Source: Eudorina sp. 2006-703-Eu-15 (taxonomy: Eukaryota > Chlorophyta > Chlorophyceae > Chlamydomonadales > Volvocaceae). From it: DNA of 64,000 nucleotides. The first letter of the stretch is position 1; each line of letters starts with the position of its first letter. This document shows, one piece after another, positions 1 to 10,900 of the stretch. The notes below the pieces were generated by a model, which made no database searches, was not told the origin of the DNA, and was given only the letters and a program-made list of their open reading frames with translations. A program made the position numbers and the translations under genes. The stretch covers positions 186,001-250,000 of the forward strand of contig BDSI01000128.1 in NCBI GenBank assembly GCA_003117195.1. The letters run 5' to 3'.

Positions 1-54
1 CGGCCTTGCAGCGCATCAGCATTTTGAAGGCTGATTTGGAGGCGAGCATTGCAG

Positions 55-192
55 AAGAAGGGCACTTCGCTGCACGAGGAAGGAAACATAGCTGTCCCCG
101 AGCCGTCCAAGGAGGCCGTGGAGCGCGCCGTTGACAAAGTGGTGACAAGCAACGCTGCCTGGCGGGACCTGCTGAAGTTGGTCTTTTATTGA
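55..192 (+). CDS. Possible 3'-terminal exon of a plus-strand gene cut by the left edge
   Basis: The stretch after an acceptor-like GCATTGCAG (46-54) reads 45 residues to a TGA at 190-192. The peptide is charged and helix-prone (for example KEAVERAVDKVV) and has no low-complexity bias, which suggests real coding sequence. The same frame has a stop at 25-27, so the exon would have to begin after that acceptor. It would be convergent with VPS16, which ends at 1929 on the other strand. The protein is not recognised. A competing frame is open from the edge to about 160, so the reading frame is not certain. Confidence 0.3.
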   Translation, partial: KKGTSLHEEGNIAVPEPSKEAVERAVDKVVTSNAAWRDLLKLVFY

Positions 193-1928
193 ATTGGATG
201 AGGCCAGCAGACCTGCTTGAATCTGCACATCGGCACTTGTACGTGCGTGACTCCTTGGCAATGTGCACTGACACTAACAAACCGTACATTGACAAACCGC
301 GGCTGGGTATGGGGTCCGCAGGCAGGAGGCTTAAGCTGTGGCCGGCAGGAGGCTAGCTGTGGCCGCCGCTGTTCACACGACCCCTCCCATCTGCTCAAGC
401 TGCTGCACCAAAAGGCACCATGCACAAGTGCAAGTGCAGATGAGCGATATGCCCAATGTGGTTGGTGTGTTGCAAGAAAGCGCCATTGGTGTGTGTTAGT
501 GGTGATAGTATGTGCACCACTAACACACACCAAGCAATGGTGCTTTCTTACACGTCAGGCACGCTGACATTCTTGATGTCTGATGCTCGCTGCTGAATCT
601 GAGCGGTGAAGGTATGGTAGGTTAGTCCCCTCATTACAGGTGGAAGGAATGCATGGTGAGTAGTATATATGTAGGTGTGTCAGTGTGCAGTCCCAAGACC
701 TTACCATTTTCCACTTTAACAATGTACAAATACATGACTTGATGTAGGCTGTGAGGTGAGCCGCCTGGCAAGGTGTGGTTGTCAAGTGTGGGCAGCAGCG
801 TATAGCTTCCAGGTCAGGGTTGGGTGCCCATGGGGAAACCCAGTGATTGGCCAGCATGGCAATCCTGGCTAGCTGCTGTGATGCATGTGGTGGAGTAGAT
901 GGAGTCCCCGACACAGCAGGCACCTGCCTCCATTCATGATCGGGTGAGGAGAGATCTTTGCCTTGGATTGCCAAGCAAGCGTCCAGGTGGTATGTTCAGT
1001 GAGGAGTCGGGTGTTTCACTGACAGTCCTATGGTCTGTGTGGGGTTTCAGGGGCCGGTTTCCCGCCGCCACCAGCAGGTTCCCGACTCACAATTTCCTGT
1101 GCTGACAAAATGCCTAATAGAAATGTCGGCTGTGCGCATATAGTATGTATATGTCCAACATCCGACATCCGACACCCATGCCATAGATGTGCCCATGCCG
1201 TAGATGTACACATGGTAACACGCATTTTCAAGTTGAACACACTAGCCCCTTACGATTGCCGTACAGTGTTTCAGGTTTTTGGAACGGTGGACAAAGCAGT
1301 GAGTATCACTTTTTGACCTGCAGTGCACTCAAGGGGCCTGTTGTGTACAACCAAATAATAAGCATCAGTGTATTTTGTAACAACTTGGCGACATATACAC
1401 ACAAATCATACTGATTGTTCACACAGCATGACGTGAAGTTGATTGACACAGCAGTTTTATCTGCCCATCCAGCAGTCACGGATGGAGCCATGAACTCACC
1501 ATTACAGGAATGCGGTACAACATACCACCAGAAAGGGTACAACATACCACCAAAAAGGGTCCGTGATGGACATGCCGCACACCACACCTTGCTTACCCTG
1601 ATGAAGTTGTCCCTCGCGTCCCTGAACCTCTGAAAGCGCATGTGCATGTCTGCGCACAGCTCATTTGAAGCATGCGCATCAGTGCATGGCCATGAAGCCC
1701 ACACAGCCGACTCCAGACAATGACTCCAGACAATGCCACACAACGAACATTAAACTGCACTCCTTACTGTACCCCACCCAGAAAACTCCTGCCCCAGCAT
1801 CCAACCGGTTTATCCCTGTCACAGAACCAACACTTCTGCAGCAGCAGCACGCAGTCGCAATCATGATAACCAATCGTGATAACCGTCCCCTCCTGTCCCA
1901 ACCGACATGTGGACTGCAAACGGTGCTG
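193..1928. other. Gap between the left-edge exon and the VPS16 stop
   Basis: I see no convincing gene. The region is less GC-rich than the neighbouring exons, and the open frames are short and overlap without codon bias or splice structure. The right part presumably holds the VPS16 3' UTR. A near-exact doubling around 1517-1561 repeats the phrase ACAACATACCACC followed by AAAAGGGT-type sequence. Confidence 0.4.
1502..1506 (-). terminator. Candidate VPS16 polyadenylation signal (TGTAA)
   Basis: TTACA on the plus strand reads TGTAA on the VPS16 strand, about 425 bases after its stop. TGTAA is the usual volvocine poly(A) signal, and I saw no earlier copy downstream of the stop. No transcript evidence is available here. 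Confidence 0.4.
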
Positions 1929-4900
1929 TCACCGGAACGTGGACTGGAAGCGCTCCTTGATCTGCGCGATGGCCAGTGCCGCCGGACTGCCCGCCGCCAC
2001 CGCCGACTGGATCCGGGCGAACAGGTCTGAGTCCTGCGTGTCAGCCCCGGTAACCCACCGGGTTCCGGTGGGGTGGAGGGGTTAGGGCGGCCCCAAAGCG
2101 CATCCTGGCAGGCAGCGGCCCGCATGCCTCGGGCCTGTGAGCGCCATCACCAGTTCAAAGTATCTGCACCACTGGCAGAGCCGGGTGATGATCCCTTCGC
2201 ATCACCAAAGCTATTACCAGTCACGGTTTCACCAAGTTGCCAGTCAGGACGTCCTTGCCCCTGCATGACCCGATCCGCACCCACCTTGATCTTGGCCGCC
2301 ACCTCGGCCGCCTCCCGGGCCAGCCCCAGCACTGAGTACTGCTCCGCCTTGGAGGGGCTGTCGGGCAGCCGGCCGATCAGCCTGAGGGACCCACGGGGTG
2401 CATAAGGGGTTGCCCCCTGGGGGAGTGCCGTGGCACAATCTGCCCAACAACAACTGTGTGCTCGTCCTTCAGAGAACAGCCTGGGACCGGGCACGGGATG
2501 GGGTGACAGCCTACAGGCGCCTCGGACCGCCTGACCCCGCTCAGCCCTGGCTCAGCCAGCACGTGCATGGAGCCCGTTCAGAAGGGGCGACCCGGTGGTG
2601 GCCCCCGGTGTTTGCTTTTAAGGGAAAATGTCCCCCGGTGTTTGCTTTTAACCCCCGGGGTGCGGCCTGGTATTGGCCCTGGGCAGCCCGTGGGGTGGGC
2701 CCCCGGGCAGGGTGAGATCGATCATCAGGTCATGTGAGCCTTCCAAATTCCAGGATCGGGTCGGACCAACCCCGGCGCCGTGCGCCCCACCTTGCCGTGT
2801 AGTCCAGCGGCGCGTTCCACTTCTTGGCGGCCTGCGGAGGAAACCGTAAGCGAGTGTTTCAGGGGAAGAGGGCAAGTAGCGCAACGAGGCAATGGGCAGT
2901 ATCGATATGTGCGGCGCGTGTGGGGAAGGAGAGGAGACGGGTATTGAGGGTATTGCTCTGCCGTTGAACCCCGTCGATCCATCCAGCACCTCCCCGCCCC
3001 CTCCTCGGCAGCTGCCCAACACGGGGACCCGGCTAAGGTCATGCATGCTGGTGCGCTGTCGCTTGTCCGCTTCCTGCATTCCGTGTTCACATGCTAGCAG
3101 TCATAGATCCTGGATCGGGATCTGGGACCCCTCCTTCGGCCACCACGATCCAAACTCCCCCGATCCTCTGCCCCGCTCATGTCCCCCACCTCCACCCATG
3201 GCTCCCAGCCGATGGGGCTCTTCTTGAGCTCCGAAGCGAAGCCCTGCGGGGTCCCCGGTTGGGTCGGATGGGGTGGGTCGGATTGGTGTGGACCGGCTGT
3301 AAGCGCCCGCCGCCGGCGAGGTCACTGCCCTTCAAAAGAAGCGGACGAAGACACCACTACTGCCATCCTTCCTCTGCCCTTCTTGCGCTACGTGGCCCTC
3401 AATTCTCCATCCTGACTTCCTGAGTCTACTCCAGATGGGAACTCCCCTGAAGTGACGACCCCCCCGGCAGTGGACGTGCGCGGCGCCCAGTGGTCGGGGC
3501 AGGCGCGCAGGACTGGCGGGGCGGGGGAGATGGGGTGCGTTTAACGGAACGGCCCCAATGCCGCACAGAGTTCCTTTGCCCCCACGGCAGACGCCGAGCC
3601 CGAACCCAACGCGCACCTCCAGCGCCTCCCAGTCGCGCGCCTCCGCCAGCGTCCAAACCTGTCCGAGGGCGAGGGACAGGGCGAGGGACAGGGACAGGGT
3701 GATTGTTTACTGAAGAGGTACAGGAAATCGGTAGACATTTCCATGCTGCGCTGCTGCCAGAATACTGGGGCATGGATACAGGACATTGGTAGACATACCG
3801 GGGGAGGGCAGGACACGTTCAAAACTCGGCACCGGCCCGCGTGGGTCGGGGTGGGCCGAACAGCTGCCGGCCTGACCTTGTCCTGCACCACACGTGCCCG
3901 CAAGAGGCAGTGCCGTACAAGAATCCGTACCAGGCCGCGCCCTTGTTGAGGTGGCACCCACTCTCCCAGGATTGTGTCATCCCTGGGGTTACCTTGAGCC
4001 AAGTGAAGCGGCGGTCGGTGACGGAGAACTGCTTCTTCAGCGCCGCTGCAGCCCTGGGGTGGCCCAGCCTGTTGCGCACCGTGGGGTTGCCAGGGAGGAA
4101 GGGGGAGGCGGGATCAGCACATGCGGAGGAGGAGGAGGAGGAGGACGGGTCCCCCGAATGGGTGGGCAACACAAACTGCGCTGGCTGCCGTACCCGAGAC
4201 AAGATCCGGCAGCGGCGGAGGAGGAGGAAGTGGTCCAGGCCGCCTCCCCCCGAGGTGGACGCTGTCCCCCCCTCCCCTCTTCTACCGCTGTACGAGAAGG
4301 GGGGCTGGCCACGGGCAGGGCGGCGGGTCGAGCTCCGCCGCAGACGACGCCGGAGGGGAGGTTCCCCCCACGACCGTCGCATCACCAACACACGTCCAAA
4401 CACGTCCATTTTTTGGTAATAAGCTAGTAACAATAGTACTAGTAACACTAGTACTTGCAACTAGTTTGGGTCGTGCGGGTTTCCTTGCTGGACACCATAC
4501 ACACCCCCTCCCCCCTCCCCATTCCCCAATGTCTACCAATTTAACCCCCTCCCCTCCCTTCTCCTCCCCTCCCCTCCCTTCTCCTCACCGCCCCCCCCTC
4601 CCCTCCACCCACACACACCTGATGGCGGTCCGGAGTGTGCCCGCCAGGCTGAGCCCCACAAAGAGGCGCTGCCCCGTCTCGCGCTCCAGCTTGACCTGCT
4701 CACGCAGCAGGCCGCCCATCTCCGCCACCGCCTTGGACTGGAAGGCGCACTCCTTGGACTGCCGCGGGAGGGGGCGGGGGGAAGATTAGGGAAGAGGGGG
4801 CGGCGGGGGAGGGACGGCGGGAAGGCGGGGAGGCGCGGAGGCGGGAAGGCAATCGGAAGAAAGCGGAGAGGTAGGCGCGTGTACAGGTGAGCGGGGGGTG

Positions 4901-7900
4901 CTTCGACGGCCTGGCTACAGGTGTCAGGAGGGCAGACACGCGCAGGAGCGGCGGGCGGCGGGAGTGACCGGGTTCCGGGCGAAAGTCCAGTCAGCTTCCG
5001 GGTTCCGTACACGCAAAACTTCGTCCGTACCTGTCCGTATTTTTGCGCCACGTCCGCAAGTGAGGTGGCCAGCTTGGTGGCCGCCGCCTCCGCCCCCGCC
5101 GACCCCCGGCCCCCCGCCGCCGCCACCTGCTGTATCTCCGCCTCCAGCGCCTCGCGCAGCTGCAGCCCCGCCAACTCGGCGGCGGCGACGGCAGGCGGGA
5201 AGGCGGCGGCGGCGGCCGCCGCCCCGGCGGCGGCGGAGCCGCCGGCGCCTGCGGCCGCCCCGCCGCCGCCGACCCCACCGGTGACTGCCGCCGTGAGAAT
5301 GGTCTCCAGTAGCGCCGGCTCCTGCGAGATGCGGATTTGGATATCCAAAAATTTGAATTCGCAATGGTGGAACGATGGATGGCTCCGCAGGATTGTGTAC
5401 TATGGTTGAGGGGGTCCGTCCGGCTCCTTCGGCCTCAACCCAGCACCGAATACCGTACGGCACAACGTCCGCGTCGCGCCGCCCCTCGCCGCCTGCCCAC
5501 ATGGCGCCGCACGCAAACCCCCTGATGCGCCGTACACTTGCCGCCGTACACGTGTGACGTACCTTGCTCTTGCAGTACTTGATGAAGAGGTTTCGCGCGG
5601 GCCGCAGGGGGGCGACCAGCGCCCAGAACTCGGGCAGGGGGAGGGTGCGGTAGATGCGGAAGAGAACCAGGTAGACCTGGGGGGGTTGCGGGGGAGGAGG
5701 GGGAGGTCGGCGGGAGGAGGGGCAAGTGGGTGGGTGGGTGGCTGGGTGGGTGGGTAGGTGAATGGCGGGGGGGGGGGTGTACAACAAATCTAGCTGGACA
5801 GCTCCGACCGCGAACGGGGCTGGGCTGTTTCCCCGCGTTGGGATTTCTACCCATGGTTGGATTCGAACTCGAACTCGTACTAGGATTCGCATTCTCCCAA
5901 TCGCCAGTTGGCGCCAGGCCACATCGCGCGCCACCCCCACCCCCCTTTTGTCGTCCCCAATTCCCCATCCCCCATCCCCCAACCAGCTTGTGGCAGCAGC
6001 TTCACGCTCGGTCGACGTGAAAAGCAAATGGAGTCGGCGCCTCGAAGCCTCAAATGGCACACCGTGCGCTCGGTATGTCCACCAATGTCCTATACCGCCC
6101 CGGCCCCCCCCTCACACACACACACACGCCCCACCCCACCAGGTCCGTGTCGCCGCTCTCCACCGCCTTCCGCAGCGCTCGCTGCAGCACTTCCTCCCGC
6201 CCGCCCTCACCGCTCTCGTCCAGGTCGCTGTAGGGGGCTGCACGGCCCAGGGCGCGAGGGCGAAAACAACCCGGGGTCTGTCCAGCCCCGTTCCCCGCCC
6301 TCTACCCGCGCTGAAAAACACATCTAGTCGTCTACCGATTCGCTGCACCTCCTCTCCCTCACCTCGCCGTCCTACTGCCCATCTCCGACCCACCCCACAG
6401 CCCTGCCCCCGTCCCACGCGCCCCCGGCCCCACCGCCCTACCTGCAGGGACGCCCCTTCCTCCCAGCCGGCCCGCCGCCCCCGCCCCTGCCGTCCCCGGC
6501 CCCACCGCCAGGTCCAGCAGCAGCGGCACCTGCTGGGCGGCGGACCGCTCCTCCTCCAGCAGCCGCAGCGCCAGCCGCCGCCGACCCACCACCTGCCGAC
6601 CCGTGGGTCGAAATGGGTCCATGGGTCGATGGGTCGGTCGGACATGATGCCGACGGCGCCGCACGACGTTCGCAAAGGGAGACCGCCGAAACGTTACCGT
6701 GTCGGGTCGGGTCGGGTCAAGGTTTTGAGTGAAATCGTGTACCACGTGAGATAGCGGCGGCGAGGCAGCGGCAGCGCAATGCAGCAGGTCGGCTGGAAGG
6801 GGGGTTTGTGTGAGCCGCAGGCGAGTCGTGACGGCCGGGTCGGAATGCGCCCACCACCGGCAGCAGGGAACTCGCGCGACCGCGTCCCGACGCCGCCCCT
6901 CATCCCCCGACACGCGCCCCACAGGCCCAGCGCAGCCATCCCCCTCCCACCCACCCTCCCAACAACCTCCTCCCAGCGCAGCCACCCACCAACGCATGCG
7001 CCGCCAGCGGGGCGTACCGCACTTGGGGGCAGCCCTTGAGTTTCGCCACGATGGAGTCCTTGGGGGGGAGGGAGATGGGGAGAGGGGTGCAGGAAATTGG
7101 TAGACATTTTTCATATTGCGCTGCTGCCAGGGCAAAGGAGAGGGGAAGGGCGGACGGGGGTAGAAACCAAGTAGGGCCTTATCTGCCTGATATAGGTGCA
7201 CTTACAACGCTACCGTACAATACCGTACCATATCTTTGTACATGTTACCCGGACTCTAATGGCGTACCTCTTGCATCCCCACCCGTCCACCCGTCCCAAG
7301 GATCCGATACGAGAGGGGACACTGCTGCCGACGGGCCAAGCCTCACAGAAGAAAGATTCCCTCTGCCGAGCCCGCGACCCAGCACGGGATGCGCCCGCTC
7401 TCAGCAACCATACAACATTATCCATTCACATTTTCATCCAACTGTGGTGTGTGTGTGTGGGGGGGGGGATAGCACCTGCCGCCCGGAGCGGGCCCCCCCC
7501 GTGCGACCAACCCCCCGCCCCGCTCCGGCCCCCACCTTTAGCTGTTCGTCGTCCACGGGCGCCGCCGACGTGGACGCCGACGAGATCTTGGCGCAGGCCC
7601 ACTGCACGAGCACCTGGTCCTGACCCATGGGGGGAACCGGGTGGCCGCCGCCTCCCCCTGCGCCCCCGCCTGCTGCCCCTCCTGTCGCCGTGGCCAGGCC
7701 CCCCGGGATGTTCCGCAGCGCCCCCGCTATCCGGTAGGCCAGCAGCCACTGGCGGTAGGAGATGAGCCTGCGGGGGGGGGGGGCACACGTGTAAAGGGCC
7801 GGGTGGCGGCCAAGGGGGGCCAGAGGCGGCGGAGGTTGGTGGTGATATGATGGTGGTGGTGGTGGTGGAGGAGGGTGAGGAGGGTGAGGTGAACTGCAAG

Positions 7901-10900
7901 GAATCGGCGAAGAAGAGGGTGAAGGGCACACGTCAGGGCGAGCTGGAGAGCTGGAGAGCCCGAGCAGGCGGGACGCGGTGGAGGGATTGTTGGGAAACGC
8001 ATGAATTGAGTGAATGGACGTCACCGCGGAACCCCCGGAAGGGATGACCGGTGCATGCCCGGGCAAGCCCTGGTATACAGAAATGATGTTGAGGCGAATG
8101 GGGTGCAGGTCGCCGGTCCTGGGAACGCGTCGCAGCAGGCCCACGGGGAGACCCACGGGTCGCACCTGGCGACCAGCACCGGCAGGCTGAGCGCCTCCAG
8201 CTGCGTCATCGTCAGCGGCAGGCCGACCCGCGGGTCGCGCACCGCCGTCAGCACGCGCAGCCGACACGCGACGCCGTACATGAGCTGCCGCGGGAAATCC
8301 GGCGGGCAGAAGGGTCTGCCGTACGCCGCCGCCTTCATGAGCGCGCGCTGCCGCTGCGGGGTCAGGTCGTGTCCGGCCGCCTGGATGCAGGTGCTGACGG
8401 CGGCGGGCAGGCTGGCAGGGCCCGAGTCCTGTCCGCGGCGGAAAAGGACGAGGCGGCAGGGGGGGCGTACAGGAAATCGGTAGACACATTCAAACCAGTG
8501 GGGGGGGCAGGGCGGGTTTCCTCTGGGGTAAGAGACGGGTGCTGGGGGCCTGGACACCGCCTTGCACCCCTCGGGATATCATCGCCTCCGGGCAGCTGGA
8601 CCTCCCCGCGCTCGCGGGCCCCGCGCCGCCCTTTCTCGACATCGCCCCCCTCCCCCCTCTCGCAATCACGCCGCCCTCCGGCCCTCCACCCCCCCGTCTG
8701 GGTGGTCCTGGCGGGTTTCTCGCTGAACACCTCCCTCCGCCTCCAGGGCCCCGGTCCAGAGTCCCCCCGCCCGCGCGGACACGGCCCTCCACCCCCGTCA
8801 GCCCAACCCCGATGCCAACCTAAACCCAATTCCTCCCTCCCTCCCTCCCTCCCTCCCTCCCTCCCTCCCCCCCTCCCGCACCGCCCCCCCCCCTGGCCCA
8901 CCTGGATGTCCCGCAGGATGCGGTCGCAGCGCGGGTTCTGTTCGTCGTACAGCGCACGAGCGTCCCACAGCTGCGCGGCAGGACCGGTGGCCCCCGGGCG
9001 GAACACCTTTGGGGGGGGAAGGGAGGGGGGCGAGCGGCGTGTGTGCGGCGGGAGAGGGGGCGGGGAAAAGGAGGGGAGGAGAAATGGCGCAACGGGGGGA
9101 GGGGTGCGGTTTTGGGAGTGAGGAGTAGGGGAGAGGAGAGCCGGTGCGGGTCGTGGCTTAAGAGTCGTGTCCCCCCCTCCCTGGCCCCTCCCCGGACCCT
9201 CCCTCCCCCCCCCTCACCTGCACGCAGCTGTCGGGCACCTTCCTGGCCAGCTGCTGCACACTACGCCCCAGCAGCAGCCGGCAGCCGTCCACCTCGGAGA
9301 TGACCTGCCGGCGACGCGAGGGGGGGGGGGCGGGCGGGAGGGCGGGAGGGCGGGAGGGGGTCTGGGACATTGATAAGACATGTTTATGAGGGGGTAAGCG
9401 GGTGAGCACAAGGCAGGAATTTGCACAAGGAGGATGCGGACGGGGACGTTGTGGGGCGGGGTGGGGCGGAGTACAGCTAACTGGTAGAGAGACAAACATC
9501 GACTGCGTTGACTGTCAGGGAGCCCTCCCTAGCCATCCTCGTTTCTTTAGTTTCCCACCCTCACGCCCTTGGTGAGATAAGGCCCTGGACATAGGCTTTG
9601 CTGGTCAGAGCCATCGTCCGCCGTACACCCACCGCAACCCGGCACGCTCCCTCCCCCCCGGAAGGGTGGCCCCCCACCCACCGCAGTGAGGTCCTCGGAG
9701 AAGCTCCACTGCACGGTGTCGCCGTACGGGCCCACCAGTACGGCAGTGTCCGGCCAGGCGAGAAGTACGGCATCGGAGCCCACCCAGTGCAGCCCGGTGG
9801 GTGGCGCGTCGGCGCCCCGGGTCTCAAACTCTGTCAGCTGACGGGTCAGATCTGTACGGCAGCAGTACGGCAGTAGTACAAGGCATAAGCCCCTGGGCGT
9901 TCCTCGGGCCCACCGAGACCATCCCCAAGTCCCCTACGTGCCCCAATCGCGTCCCTTATCCACGAAGCAATGGCAAAGGTCGTAGCACCGCGTCCCTCCC
10001 CCTCCCCACAAACCTAGCTGCATGAGAGCATGACAATTGACAAACCTAGCTGCATGCCAAACCTACCTGCATGCCAAACCTAGCTGCATGTGGCGGGAGA
10101 TCCCCTGGGCTGTGGCTGCCCTCCCTGCCCGCCACCCACGCGGAACCGCTCCCCGACGTAAAAGTGCAGCCCCTCCCCCCCTCTCTCTAGCTACCTCCCC
10201 CCGCGGAACCATTTGAAACCGCGTCAGCCCAGCCTCCATCCCCACCCCCCCACCCGCTGCCAGCACACGCAGCCGGGCGTCCCAACCCCACCCCATCACC
10301 CCACCCCACCCCACTCTTCCCCACCCCAACACAACCCACCCAACCACCCACCCAACCGAGCCCAACCACCCACTCAACCGAACTCAACCACCAACCCAAC
10401 CGAAACCACCCCCACCCACCCGCCGACAGCACCATCAGGCGGTCCTCCCCAGTGTACACCGCCACGAAGGCGCCGTCCGGGGACACCTCCAGGTGCACCG
10501 CCGCGCCGCACCGCCGCAGCGCCTCGGGCTGTGGGTCGTCCGCGGAGGCGCTGTCCAGCAGCCACAGGGAGCCGCCCACGGCCGCCACCACCTGCACCGG
10601 CGGGAGGGGTGGGGTGGGGTGGGGTGGGGTGGGGTGGGGTGGGGGGTGGGGTGGGGGGGGGGGGGGGGGGGGGGGTGGGGTGGGGTGGGGTGGGGTGGGT
10701 GGGGTGGGGTGGGGTGGGGTGGGGTGGGTGGGGTGGGGTGGGGTGGGGTGGGGTGGGGTGGGGGGGGGGGGGGGGTGGGGTGGGGTGGGGTGGGGTGGGG
10801 TGGGGTGGGGTGGGGTGGGGTGGGGTGGGGTGGGGTGGGGTGGGGTGGGGTGGGGGGGGGGGGGGGGGTGGGGTGGGGTGGGGTGGGGTGGGGTGGGTGG

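Noticed and set aside
4924..6060. 378-codon minus-strand ORF
   Set aside because: It runs in another frame through two VPS16 exons and their intron and is Arg/Gly-rich shadow sequence.
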